This document shows, piece by piece, positions 1 to 8,585 of a stretch of 40,058 nt of DNA. This stretch comes from an uncultured Terriglobales bacterium (GTDB lineage Bacteria; Acidobacteriota; Terriglobia; Terriglobales; Acidobacteriaceae): positions 1 to 40,058 of the forward strand of contig CATPBJ010000109.1 in the NCBI GenBank assembly GCA_955652395.1, written 5' to 3'. How positions within the stretch are numbered: the first letter of the stretch is position 1; the number at the start of each line of letters is the position of its first letter. The position numbers and the translations under genes are program-made. Under the pieces are notes generated by a model. It saw nothing but the letters and a program-made list of their open reading frames with translations. It was not told the DNA's origin and searched no databases.

Positions 1-176
1 CAGTGCCCGGTAGTCCGCCGAAGATGATTAGCATTGGGGGCATTCATGCGATAGTATCCGGATCTTCGACTTCGCGGAAGCAATCACACCGCTGGCCGGT
101 TAGTCGGCTATCGGTCGAGGTGGAATCCCGCATTGTTGGCGTAACATCGCCATTGCACGCATTGACCGGGGTAATC

Positions 177-313
177 GCCTGTGGCTGTTGAAAAAGGAAC
201 CAAAGCAGTAATTTCAGCGACTTTTATCGTCCATAGCGAACGAACATTCAACAACTTGCAAAGGAATTTTGAGGTTGAAAGACTCCGCAAAGAGTTTTTC
301 AACAGCCACGCCT
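177..313. mobile_element. Miniature IS1182-type element (MITE-like) with 4-bp target duplication
   Basis: A 129-bp unit (181-309) is bounded by perfect 15-bp inverted repeats, gtggctgttgaaaaa at 181-195 and its complement at 295-309. The tetranucleotide gcct directly flanks both sides (177-180 and 310-313), as a target-site duplication would. The repeat differs by one base from the IS1182-type end at 3694-3709, which sits behind a transposase relic. The interior has no convincing gene. Seen: repeats and duplication. Inferred: a non-autonomous element mobilised by an IS1182-type transposase. Confidence 0.7.
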
Positions 314-784
314 ATTATGAACAGTTATGCGCGAACCTCGCCCGTCGGCCTGTCTTTTATCTGGAGGGATTGCTTCCGGATAGCCCGTGATTCAGGAACA
401 ATCGCCAACGATATCGAACCCGGCCTGCTCGGGGCGCCCACGCCCGCACTTCACACGCCCGACGGGAACTTCCATTCCCTCGGTCACAAAGCTACCCACC
501 CGCGTCTCAAGGATATTTCCCAAGAATCTGAGCCAGGGCCTCGTGAAACCGTTGTCAGAACCAGGCCTTGGGACCGACAGACCGGCGGTCTACAGAACGG
601 ATAGAGGCGAATTTCTCTGGGAAATCAGGGACAGTTGGCTAAAATCAATCCTCGCGACAGTGGGAGAAGAGAGTTCTTAAACAGTTGGAGCCGGGTTAGT
701 GGTGGCCGCGACGAGTCTGCCGTGTGTCGCAAGCTCACCAGCAAATCCGCTTACCCGAGTGACCGGATGGAGAAAGGAGACCCC
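314..784. other. No recognisable gene
   Basis: Short open frames exist here but none shows a family motif, a signal peptide or a good ribosome-binding site. Bases 770-780 carry the purine-rich ribosome-binding site (gagaaaggaga) of the next gene. The stretch 1-176 also holds no recognisable gene, apart from a short repeat (135-154) that recurs at 4592-4611. Confidence 0.5.
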
Positions 785-2104
785 ATGATTACGCGACGTG
801 AATTTCTCGACACGCTTGCAGTGGGAGCCGCAGGTTTGGCCATCGGATCGACGGCAAAGAGTTACGCTCAGATTCTCGGCGCCAACGATCGGCTCAACTT
901 TGCCGTCATAGGCTTGAATGGCCGTGGGTATGCCCATCTCTGGTCGCTTAAGGCGAACAAGAACACAGCCCGCATCTCGCATGTGTGCGATGTAGAGAGC
1001 AACATCCTCAAGAAGTTCGCCGATACCGCGCAGCACGAGCTAGGCTATGCGCCTGTCGCTGAGAGAGATTTCCGGAAGGTTCTGGAGCAAAAGGATGTGG
1101 ATGCGATCACGATCGCCACTCCTGATCACTGGCACACGCCGATGGCCATTGCAGGATTGCAGGCTGGCAAACACGTCTATGTAGAGAAGCCGTGCAGCCA
1201 CAATCCGGCAGAAGGTGCACTCCTGGTCGAGGCGCAACAGAAGTACGGGAAGCTCGTTCAGATGGGTTCCCAGCAGCGGTCTTCGCCCCACACCATCGAG
1301 ATCATTGAGAAGATTCACCACGGCCTCATTGGACGTCCTTATTTCGCCAAGGCCTGGTACGTCAACACGAGAAAGACGATTGGCAGTGGCAAGGAAGTGC
1401 ACGTGCCGTCCACACTTGACTGGGATCTGTGGCAAGGGCCCGCGCCGAGAAGGCCATACAAGGACAACGTGCAGCCTTACAACTGGCACTGGTTCAAGAT
1501 TTACGGAACCGGCGAGTCCCTTAACAACGGAACACACGAAGTCGATGTCTGCCGATGGGCGCTGGAGGTTGATTATCCGAACCGGGTTACCGCGTCGGGA
1601 GGCAGGTACCAGTTCAAGGATGACTGGCAGTTCTACGACACGCTGGTGACAAGCTTTGAGTACGATGACAAGTTGCTGTCATGGGAAGGCAAGAGCTGCT
1701 CGGGAATGAAGTATTACAACCGCGATCGCGGCTCCACGATCATCGGAACCACCGGCACGGTGCTTGTGGATCGCGATGGCTATGAGATCTATGATCTCAA
1801 GGGGAACAAGACGAGCGAACTCAAGGAGGGTAGTACGACTTCGTCTTCCGATCTCGTCGGGCGCGATTCCATGACGGACGCGCACTTCGCGAACTTCATT
1901 GCCGGCATCAGGACCGGCGAAAAGCTCCATGCTCCCGTCTCCACCGGCAATGTTGCTGTCACCATGCTGCAGCTCTCCAATATAGCGTGGGAGGTCAATC
2001 GAGAGCTGCAACTGGATCCCAGGAACGCTCACATCCTGAACGATCCACAGGCCATGAAGATGTGGGGCCGCGAATACGAAAAGGGTTGGGAGCCCCGTGT
2101 CTAG
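785..2104 (+). CDS. Gfo/Idh/MocA family oxidoreductase, Tat-exported
   Basis: A predicted NAD(P)-dependent sugar or polyol oxidoreductase of 439 residues. The protein opens with a twin-arginine signal (TRREFLDTLAVGAAGLAIGS, residues 3-22), so it is probably exported folded with cofactor bound. A Rossmann half follows (FAVIGLNGRGYAHL), then the family's catalytic neighbourhood IATPDHWHTPMAIAGLQAGK and the EKP lysine motif (VYVEKPCSHN). The C-terminal alpha/beta half is typical of the family. The ATG at 785 is chosen because it follows gagaaaggaga and gives the Tat signal; longer in-frame versions would bury it. A second Tat-exported sugar enzyme follows 88 bp downstream, suggesting a two-gene carbohydrate unit. 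The substrate cannot be read from the sequence. Confidence 0.9.
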   Translation: MITRREFLDTLAVGAAGLAIGSTAKSYAQILGANDRLNFAVIGLNGRGYAHLWSLKANKNTARISHVCDVESNILKKFADTAQHELGYAPVAERDFRKVLEQKDVDAITIATPDHWHTPMAIAGLQAGKHVYVEKPCSHNPAEGALLVEAQQKYGKLVQMGSQQRSSPHTIEIIEKIHHGLIGRPYFAKAWYVNTRKTIGSGKEVHVPSTLDWDLWQGPAPRRPYKDNVQPYNWHWFKIYGTGESLNNGTHEVDVCRWALEVDYPNRVTASGGRYQFKDDWQFYDTLVTSFEYDDKLLSWEGKSCSGMKYYNRDRGSTIIGTTGTVLVDRDGYEIYDLKGNKTSELKEGSTTSSSDLVGRDSMTDAHFANFIAGIRTGEKLHAPVSTGNVAVTMLQLSNIAWEVNRELQLDPRNAHILNDPQAMKMWGREYEKGWEPRV

Positions 2105-2192
2105 CCAACACCCGCGGTCGCGCCTTGAGAGGCCGAGTTTTCTCGCGGCTCTTTCGAACGAAGATATAACAGCAAAATATCAAGAAGAATAT

Positions 2193-3074
2193 ATGGAAAC
2201 CGTCTTCTCTCGTCGTAACTTTGTCCGCTCCAGTGCGATTGCCGCAGCAGCGTGCTTTGTTCCATCCCTTGCCGCCGCCGCGCCGGTACAGACTGCTGCC
2301 GCGAACGGTACTCTCCCGCCAGTACAGCTCGGACTCGCCAGCTACACGTTCCGCAACTTCACCCGGTCACAGATGATCGGTTTCATGCGGCAGTTGAGCG
2401 TCAACGCGCTCAACGCGAAAGACGTTAAGGATCATCTGCCCATGGACCCGCAAGAGGAGGCGAAAGCACTGGCGGATTACGCTGCCGCAGGCATCAAACT
2501 CCACGCCGCCGGAGCGATCTACTTCGCAAAGGATGAAGACGAAGACATTCGCAGCAAGTTCGAGTACTGCAAGCGAGCCGGCATTCCCGTGATTGTTGCC
2601 GGGGACCCGTCGCCGGAGACCCTACCGCGAATCGAGAAATTTGTGAAGCAGTATGACATCCGTATAGCGATCCACAATCACGGCCCCGAGGACACGCTGT
2701 GGCATTCGCCCCTGGATATTTTAAAGGTCGTCAAGAACATGGACCCCCGCATCGGATGCTGCATCGACGTAGGGCATACGGTGCGCGCTGGTACCGATGT
2801 GGTGCAGGCCATCCACGCCGTGGGACCGCGGCTCTTCAACATCCACATGAAAGACCTGACAGATTTCCAGAGCAAGGAAAGCCAGGTTGCTGTTGGAGAC
2901 GGCATGATGCCCCTGCGCCCCATCTTCGAGGCCCTGATCTCGACGAAGTACAGCGGGTTCGTCGACCTGGAGTACGAGGTGCACGCAGATGATCCGATAT
3001 TGGGAGTCGCCAGCAGCTTCTCCTACATGCGCGGCGCGCTCGCAGGCATGGGATTTGCAAGGGCAATAGAATAA
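2193..3074 (+). CDS. Sugar phosphate isomerase/epimerase (xylose isomerase-like TIM barrel), Tat-exported
   Basis: A 293-residue protein with a twin-arginine leader (SRRNFVRSSAIAAAACF, then an AAAAP cleavage region near residue 32) and an AP-endonuclease-2-type TIM barrel. Probable metal and substrate ligands lie in AIHNHGPED, CCIDVGHTVRAGTD, IHMKDL and the DLEYEVHADDP strand near the C terminus, all typical positions in this family. The ATG at 2193 is chosen because it begins the Tat signal; the longer open frame overlaps the upstream gene. It follows the Gfo/Idh/MocA gene on the same strand, a common pairing in carbohydrate catabolism. The exact substrate is unknown. Confidence 0.88.
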   Translation: METVFSRRNFVRSSAIAAAACFVPSLAAAAPVQTAAANGTLPPVQLGLASYTFRNFTRSQMIGFMRQLSVNALNAKDVKDHLPMDPQEEAKALADYAAAGIKLHAAGAIYFAKDEDEDIRSKFEYCKRAGIPVIVAGDPSPETLPRIEKFVKQYDIRIAIHNHGPEDTLWHSPLDILKVVKNMDPRIGCCIDVGHTVRAGTDVVQAIHAVGPRLFNIHMKDLTDFQSKESQVAVGDGMMPLRPIFEALISTKYSGFVDLEYEVHADDPILGVASSFSYMRGALAGMGFARAIE

Positions 3075-3136
3075 GTCTCCCGTAATGATACGTCGGAAGA
3101 CCGTGCAATCGCCCAGTCTGGGGCATCACTCCGTCT

Positions 3137-3624
3137 ATGCGCACGCGGGACAATGCTCTCCGCAAGAACAACCCGCTCTACGGTCCCGACCGTTTCACCT
3201 ATCTTCCCGAAAGCAACAGCTATCGCTGTCCCGCAGGCCGGCAACTCAACTTCGTCGGCTTGAATGTCAGGAACCGAACTCATGCCTACATCGGAAGCCG
3301 CAAGCGCTGCGGTGCGTGTCCGCAAAAGCGCAGTGCACCACTGGCCAGTACAAGTATCTCGCCATCCATATGCATGAGCCCGCCCGGCAACGCGCTCGAG
3401 ACTTGGTCAACACTCCAGCCTCCGCCAACTCACAAAGGGAGAGAAGAAAGGTGGAGGCACTGTTCGCAGAACTCAGGAATCAAATCGGACTGCGTCGCCT
3501 GCGCTTGCGCAGGATGAAGTTCGTTCGCGAGCAGTTCTTCCTGGCAGCGGCGGCGCAGAATATCAAACGGCTGGTCCGCTTCCTCAGCCAAGTGCCAAGA
3601 CCACCGCTCCCCGTGACGGTCTAG
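3137..3624 (+). pseudogene. IS1182-type transposase, 5'-truncated and frameshifted
   Basis: The C-terminal part of an IS1182/DDE transposase is recognisable in two frames. One (3137 to about 3320) gives the zinc-ribbon-like region with FTYLPESNSYRCPAG and KRCGACPQK. The other (about 3330-3624) gives the terminal region with QRERRKVEALFAELRNQIGL and QFFLAAAAQNIKRLVRFLS. The frame change lies near 3315-3335, just after the Cys motif. The N-terminal DDE core is absent. An IS-end-like sequence follows at 3694-3709. This is a dead remnant. Confidence 0.85.
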
Positions 3625-3693
3625 TTATAACGCCTTCGCAAGGGAACTTCCCGCACGGGGTACTCGAAACCGGAAGATCTCAATTCAAGCGCC

Positions 3694-3709
3694 CTTTTTC
3701 AACACCCAC
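3694..3709. repeat. Terminal inverted-repeat end of the decayed IS1182-type element
   Basis: The sequence ctttttcaacacccac lies 70 bp after the transposase relic. Its complement (gtgggtgttgaaaaag) matches, with one difference, the terminal repeat of the miniature element at 181-309. No left partner was found upstream of 3137, which agrees with loss of the 5' part of the element. Confidence 0.65.
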
Positions 3710-3813
3710 GCTTGTTTACAACAGTGAAAGGACCCAGCGTACAATTTTTACTTATCCGCAGCCTATGTGCGCTGAGCCTCACCCGGCTGCCCTAAGTTGA
3801 TAGGAGATTTCCT

Positions 3814-4527
3814 GTGAACTATCTGCTCGCTCTGCTGTTGTTTGTGCCATCACTCCTGTTAGCGCAGGGTCGCTTCGACGGAACGTGGGCGATGAAGATG
3901 GACACGCTCCGATTCTCTGGCCCGTCGGAAAAATACTTGTTCGAGAAAGACATGTACCACTGCTTGAGTTGCGTCCCGAAAGTTGACGTGAAGACTGATG
4001 GAACCGACCAGAAAGTGGCCGGACACAACTACGACACACTCGCGGTGCGAATATTGGATAGCAGTTCGATAGAGTTCACCATGAAGAAAGGGGACAAGCC
4101 CACATTCGTGTGTACCGAAACGGTATCGCTGGACGGACAGACGATGATGGAGGAGTTCACTAACACGATGGAAGCAGAAAGGGTTACCGGAAAGGCAGGG
4201 TTCACGAGAGTGAGTAAGGGCCCGACGGGCTCGCACCAGCTCTCGGGAGAGTGGCAGATGCAGACCGTCAAGAACGCAACCCGCGCCGGTACTTTGACCA
4301 CTATTCAGAGCACAGCGCGTGGAATGAAGGTCTCCGACGGCAGCCAGAGCTACGAAGCGAAGGTCGACGGCAAAGACTATCCCGCAGGCTGGGACCCTGC
4401 ACACGCTACTGTCTCGCTGAAGCTCATCGATGACTACACACTTGAGGAAACCGGCAAGCTGGACGGGAAAGTCGTCGGGGTCACACGCAAGACAGTTTCC
4501 AAGGACGGCAAGTCAATGAGTCAATGA
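3814..4527 (+). CDS. Secreted protein of unknown function, C terminus apparently truncated
   Basis: A 237-residue product starting at a GTG with ataggaga about 8 bases upstream. A signal peptide is clear (NYLLALLLFVPSLLLAQ). The mature part is beta-rich with two similar halves, each opening with a G-x-W motif (GRFDGTWAMKMD near residue 20; LSGEWQMQTV near 145), resembling lipocalin-like internal repeats. I do not recognise a named family. The frame ends just after an 8-bp tandem duplication (tcaatgag twice, 4513-4528). Removing one copy would continue the reading for about 22 more residues to a stop at 4590-4592. The annotated end is therefore probably a mutation. Confidence 0.7.
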   Translation: MNYLLALLLFVPSLLLAQGRFDGTWAMKMDTLRFSGPSEKYLFEKDMYHCLSCVPKVDVKTDGTDQKVAGHNYDTLAVRILDSSSIEFTMKKGDKPTFVCTETVSLDGQTMMEEFTNTMEAERVTGKAGFTRVSKGPTGSHQLSGEWQMQTVKNATRAGTLTTIQSTARGMKVSDGSQSYEAKVDGKDYPAGWDPAHATVSLKLIDDYTLEETGKLDGKVVGVTRKTVSKDGKSMSQ

Positions 4528-4856
4528 GGGTTGAATCCTCCGACAAGCAACGAGGTACGACTATGACGTGTACAGCGGAGAAGCAGCCGTAGTTGGCATA
4601 ACATCGCCATTATACTCATTGGTTGGAAGCGGAGCACAAAACGGGGCACGGTTCTCGCCGAATGAGAGACACTGCGTCCGACTCGGAAGCCCCGACCCCA
4701 GATGTAAGGCTTGAAAACGAGTGAGGGCGGCGAGAACTCATTTGTGACACCGCTATACCTCGCAAGTTATTGATGGGTAATGTCCAAAAGCGCATGGAGC
4801 ACAAACGGAGAACACCCAACGAGAGGTCCGCGAGGTGGTTCTGCAGCGGCGGCGAC
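4528..4856. other. Intergenic stretch with a short dispersed repeat
   Basis: Bases 4529-4592 appear to be the former 3' end of the preceding gene (see its entry). A 20-bp segment at 4592-4611 matches 135-154 at 19 of 20 positions. No other gene, RNA or terminator was recognised before the convergent protease stop at 4857. Confidence 0.5.
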
Positions 4857-5633
4857 TTAAGGTTTCAGAAGTGACTTCCCGTAGCCAACAGGAATGGCGA
4901 AATTCGATCCGCCGAACTCACGCACCATGGCAAAGTTAATTCCTATAACTTTGCCCTCATTATTGAAAAGCGGACCGCCAGAGCCGCCCGAAGTGGTCTG
5001 GGCATCGTAGACAATCTTGTCAGGTAGTACGTCGCCGATGTGCCCCTGGGTGGTGATCGGCCGGATCAGGTTGTGGCGGGCGAGCTCTTCCATCACCTGC
5101 TTCGGATCACCTTGGGTTGCAGTCGCGATGGACTGAAGCGTCTCTGCGCCGGCCCGAGCCAGAATTGCATCAAGAGCAGTAGGATAACCAAGTAGCACGA
5201 CGGGCCCCCCGCTAACGGCCGAACGGTGGCCGTCGGCCAGGGCGATCTGTTTGATTCCCAGCTCCGAAACATTTCCTTTCACGACAGCAACGTCCGCGGC
5301 AAAGGAAATCTTCTCGGTGTTGACGGCAATGCCGTGTGGCACGCCGGGGAAATATGCTGTCATCTCAGCCATCACTGGCTCAAGACCTTGATCGAGCATT
5401 TCCTTCAAATCATCATTCTGCCACCAAGGCTCGGCCACGTGATGATTGGTGAGGATTTGTCCGCTGGCGGAGGCGAGAAACCCAGTACCAAAAACATTCA
5501 GATGTACTTCCGGACCATTCCCGGTAAGGCTCAAGAGTGGGTTGTTGTGTTCGTCGGTGGTTGGCTCGCCGCTGCCCGTCAACCCAGCGTAGTGCAATCT
5601 CAATCCGGTGGTATGCTCGCGGAAGGCAAGCAC
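4857..5633 (-). CDS. Trypsin-like serine protease part of a frameshifted receiver-TM-protease gene
   Basis: This frame encodes an S1-type (HtrA-like fold) protease domain. The apparent triad is His65 in TNHHV, Asp114 in AADVAVVKG and Ser218 in TTSGGSGGPLFN (numbers from a GTG at 5633). The reading stays open upstream of that GTG for about 70 more codons of coiled-coil-like sequence (for example LQKLETEGKAAQTI and DPQKLQLQKKSEDL). Those codons belong to the C-terminal side of the receiver gene at 5789-6508, one base out of frame. The two are best read as one gene of about 550 codons (4857-6508) broken by a one-base deletion or a sequencing error near 5830-5870. The protease would lie on the outer side of the membrane. 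No PDZ domain is visible. Confidence 0.8.
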   Translation of the reverse strand: MLAFREHTTGLRLHYAGLTGSGEPTTDEHNNPLLSLTGNGPEVHLNVFGTGFLASASGQILTNHHVAEPWWQNDDLKEMLDQGLEPVMAEMTAYFPGVPHGIAVNTEKISFAADVAVVKGNVSELGIKQIALADGHRSAVSGGPVVLLGYPTALDAILARAGAETLQSIATATQGDPKQVMEELARHNLIRPITTQGHIGDVLPDKIVYDAQTTSGGSGGPLFNNEGKVIGINFAMVREFGGSNFAIPVGYGKSLLKP

Positions 5634-5788
5634 AACATGGATGAGGCAGACGCTCGGCTCGTAGGACTGGATAATCGTCTGCGCAGCCTTGCCCTCGGTC
5701 TCGAGCTTCTGAAGGCGGCTTTCTACTGCGGTTAATTGATTTTGCAGAGCGGAAGCGTTTTCGCTATTGCCGATTGCAATTTGCGATC

Positions 5789-6508
5789 TCAGGTCTTCGC
5801 TCTTCTTTTGAAGTTGAAGCTTTTGTGGATCGCTCGCCAGGGATGTACCGCGCGTTCCCCGTCTTCAAGGGCCCGACGGGAGCGTTCCATCAACTGTTGT
5901 TGTGCCAATACGCCAGTCTGCAATCGGGTGATCGCAGCATAGACTCGGGTATTCTGTTCCTGAGTGCGACGATAGAAGAGGAAAAAGATCACACTAGCAA
6001 CGATAAGCACGGCAACAGTCGCCAGGCCGCCAACCCGAAGCGTCCGCCGTTCTTCATTGACGGCTGCCACGACCTGCCGGGTGGCATTTCGATTCTCCTC
6101 GGCAAAGCGCAGCCGTTCCCGAAACTCGTCCGCGATGTGTTTGCTCCGTAGCTGCGAGCGCACCCGCGACAGCAATTCGTGTGGGTCGAAGGGCAGTGAC
6201 AGCACATCGTCGGCCCCAAGATCCAGCCCCCGAGTCCGCTCGGCCGATTCTCCGGGAGATAGCATCACAACCCGTATGTTCTGCGTGTGCTCGGAACCCT
6301 TGATTTCGGAAAGAAGGTCACAGCAGTCGAGCTGGGGCGGATCGGCACCCAGGACAACTACGTCGGGATCGAAGGTGAGAACTGCCCTGATTCCCTCCTG
6401 GTAGTTGGTCGAGACCTCATATCCCGCATCGCTCAGCACCGCGACGATGTGTTCCCTGAGAGTATCGTCAGACTCCACCACCAACAATTTCTCTGCTTTG
6501 GACTTCAT
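5789..6508 (-). CDS. Degenerate receiver domain, TM helix and coiled coil (N-terminal part of the frameshifted protease gene)
   Basis: Residues 1-118 form a response-regulator receiver fold with the acidic pair (VESDD, 12-15). The phospho-acceptor aspartate is replaced by Gly54 (VVVLGADPP) and the conserved lysine by Leu105 (VLSLPFDPH), so it probably cannot be phosphorylated normally. A charged helix (about 119-157) leads to one membrane segment (about 159-179, LATVAVLIVASVIFFLF) and a second coiled coil. From about residue 210 the frame becomes non-homologous (AVHPWRAIHKSFNFKRR) and stops, while the proper continuation lies in the frame of 4857-5633. The inferred layout is a cytoplasmic pseudo-receiver and an extracytoplasmic protease. 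Start ATG at 6508. Confidence 0.8.
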   Translation of the reverse strand: MKSKAEKLLVVESDDTLREHIVAVLSDAGYEVSTNYQEGIRAVLTFDPDVVVLGADPPQLDCCDLLSEIKGSEHTQNIRVVMLSPGESAERTRGLDLGADDVLSLPFDPHELLSRVRSQLRSKHIADEFRERLRFAEENRNATRQVVAAVNEERRTLRVGGLATVAVLIVASVIFFLFYRRTQEQNTRVYAAITRLQTGVLAQQQLMERSRRALEDGERAVHPWRAIHKSFNFKRRAKT

Positions 6509-6686
6509 AACACCCGTTTCTTAGGATGGTCCCAGAGCGTCACAGGATTCAGTTCGGCCGCAGATTGCCATACGTTTTGGAACCCCCGCCGGCGGCTCTC
6601 TCAAGACTTAGTCTCGTTGGAGAAGCAGCGGGAGCTCTTCAGACAGGCTCACGAGCGCGCCCCCCCTTTCTGCGCCACGACTGGGT

Positions 6687-8585
6687 TTACTTCTTCTTCT
6701 GGGCAGCGGCTTCCATCAGCGCCTGCAGCCGGTCCATGGTGGGTAGAAGCTGTTGGGGATCGCGAATGCAATTCAAAAACAGTGGAAGCGGATCGAAGCC
6801 AAAAAAACCGCCAAAATAACGGTAAGCCTCAGGCAGGGGTGGGCCTCCGCGCGTGCCAGCCGCGGGAATCATTTGTGGGAGCTGAATGGCGTACATGCTA
6901 CCGCTGGCCAGGACTTGATGAGGATACCGCATGAGCCAAAGGCAATTGTGTCCGTCTGCGATGTTACTGGCGGAGACAACTGCCCATTGTCCGCCGTCCG
7001 AAGGAGAAGGCGCCTGGCAGCTCCAGAGCTGGGCCTGGGGCACATATGCGGTAGGCTCGGAGAAACCATACTCATCTAAGAGGACCCGGTTCAGTCCGCG
7101 TTGCCGCACGAAGCTTTCCACTTCCGGCAGAGCCTGGTTCCAATCGAGGTTGGAATCATTCACCAAGATGTAGCCTGGCCGTCCCATGCTGAGCACGTTC
7201 AGGAATGGAAAGTAATTTGGGTAAGCCCAGACCGCGGTGGCAAGGGAAGCAATCGCGAGGCCGATGGTCACCCAGTTTCCCGGGCGCGCACCGCGCCAGT
7301 TCGAGCGGTACAGCACCTGCAGCATACGTGGCAGTGGGGCGAGCAGAAGAATCAGTAGCGCCAGCGCGACCAAGAAATGACGAATGCTAATGTCCAGCCG
7401 ATTTACCATACAAGCGCCCACAAAGACCGCGAGCGAGACCCATACAGCGCGCCAGTGAAGGTCCATGCCGCTGGGTATCGCCGGTGGTTGTCCGCCGGGA
7501 CGCCCTTTCAAGAGGATGGCAATCACAACGGCAAGCAGCAGCAAAAGAAGAAACGCCAGCGGCGATTTCAAGATAAACAGCGTCGGAAAATAAAACCAGA
7601 CACCGTGAGAATAGGCGTGGCCGAGAATATACGTTGGCCGGCTCCCAGCACTTAACGCGAACACAATGAGACCACGTAAGTAGAGCCATAACGGCATGAG
7701 CAGCCGCCGCAAGAACGGCGAGGCGGGAAAGTGGGGAATAATGCTGAACGAATCCGTCGGCTGGTTCCAGGAGAGGACAAAATAAACAATGTATACGAAC
7801 AAGGCGGCCCAGAGTGTTGCCTTGGCAAGGTTATGCCTTGCACGGCGCCGCCAAGCACGCAGCGCGGCTTCATCCGCTGGCTGCTCCGGAGCACCGCGCC
7901 AACGCAAACTGAGCGCGAAAGCGACAAACACGAAGAACAACAATCCGGAAGAGAATTTTGAAAGAAAAGCACCGGCCAGAGCGAGCCCAAACTTGAGGAC
8001 GGTCTGGCGGGAGGGAGAGCGCCACATCTCAGGAAGTTGCCAAACGGCCAGGACCCAGAACAGCGCGATCGCAGTGTCAGTGAGTACGAGCGGGCCGAAT
8101 GCGAGAAACGCTGGCATGCTTGCATAGACGCAGAGGCACAAGAGCCCTCCCCAGGCGTCTCCAAGGCGCGAGCCAAAAACGTATAAAACAAGGCCCAGAA
8201 GCAGAGTGACCAACAACATTGGCACTCGGGCCCAAAGGACGGTGGAGTAGGGATCGTTCCAGCGCATGATGAGCCAGTGGCCGAACACCCACTCTCCCAG
8301 GAATTCGTTGAGATTCTTGTTGCTGAACGTCCAGGAAAGATGCGAGTAGTCAGCGTGCACTCCGCGCAGGACAAGCGGCAGCGCGGCCAGTACCTTCGTC
8401 AGCGGCGGATGCTCCTCGTTCATACGCAGATCCAGCTTCTGCAGATAACTCACCCCGGCGCCAATGTGCGCGACTTCATCAACCGTGACAGACTCCCGCC
8501 GCACGGCGCCGCCGGATAGCAGCGCCATTATGGCGAGGAGCAGAGCGACGGCCGCGAAGGCTTTTCTGGATTGCTGTATCTGCAC
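6687..8585 (-). CDS. PMT/ArnT-like multi-pass membrane glycosyltransferase
   Basis: A 632-residue integral membrane protein with an N-terminal signal-anchor helix and roughly ten further hydrophobic segments. The first extracytoplasmic loop contains TVDEVAHIGAG, holding the acidic residues typical of GT-C enzymes, followed by MNEEHPPLTKVLAALPL, the EHPPL motif common in protein-mannosyltransferase-like (GT39/GT83) proteins. Such enzymes transfer a sugar from a polyprenyl-phosphate donor to a protein or lipid on the outer face of the membrane. The soluble C-terminal region (about residues 475-632) contains DSNLDWNQALPEV. The ATG at 8585 fits the first helix. Acceptor and donor are not readable. 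The gene stands alone, with a 178-bp gap to the receiver-protease gene downstream. Confidence 0.85.
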   Translation of the reverse strand: MQIQQSRKAFAAVALLLAIMALLSGGAVRRESVTVDEVAHIGAGVSYLQKLDLRMNEEHPPLTKVLAALPLVLRGVHADYSHLSWTFSNKNLNEFLGEWVFGHWLIMRWNDPYSTVLWARVPMLLVTLLLGLVLYVFGSRLGDAWGGLLCLCVYASMPAFLAFGPLVLTDTAIALFWVLAVWQLPEMWRSPSRQTVLKFGLALAGAFLSKFSSGLLFFVFVAFALSLRWRGAPEQPADEAALRAWRRRARHNLAKATLWAALFVYIVYFVLSWNQPTDSFSIIPHFPASPFLRRLLMPLWLYLRGLIVFALSAGSRPTYILGHAYSHGVWFYFPTLFILKSPLAFLLLLLLAVVIAILLKGRPGGQPPAIPSGMDLHWRAVWVSLAVFVGACMVNRLDISIRHFLVALALLILLLAPLPRMLQVLYRSNWRGARPGNWVTIGLAIASLATAVWAYPNYFPFLNVLSMGRPGYILVNDSNLDWNQALPEVESFVRQRGLNRVLLDEYGFSEPTAYVPQAQLWSCQAPSPSDGGQWAVVSASNIADGHNCLWLMRYPHQVLASGSMYAIQLPQMIPAAGTRGGPPLPEAYRYFGGFFGFDPLPLFLNCIRDPQQLLPTMDRLQALMEAAAQKKK

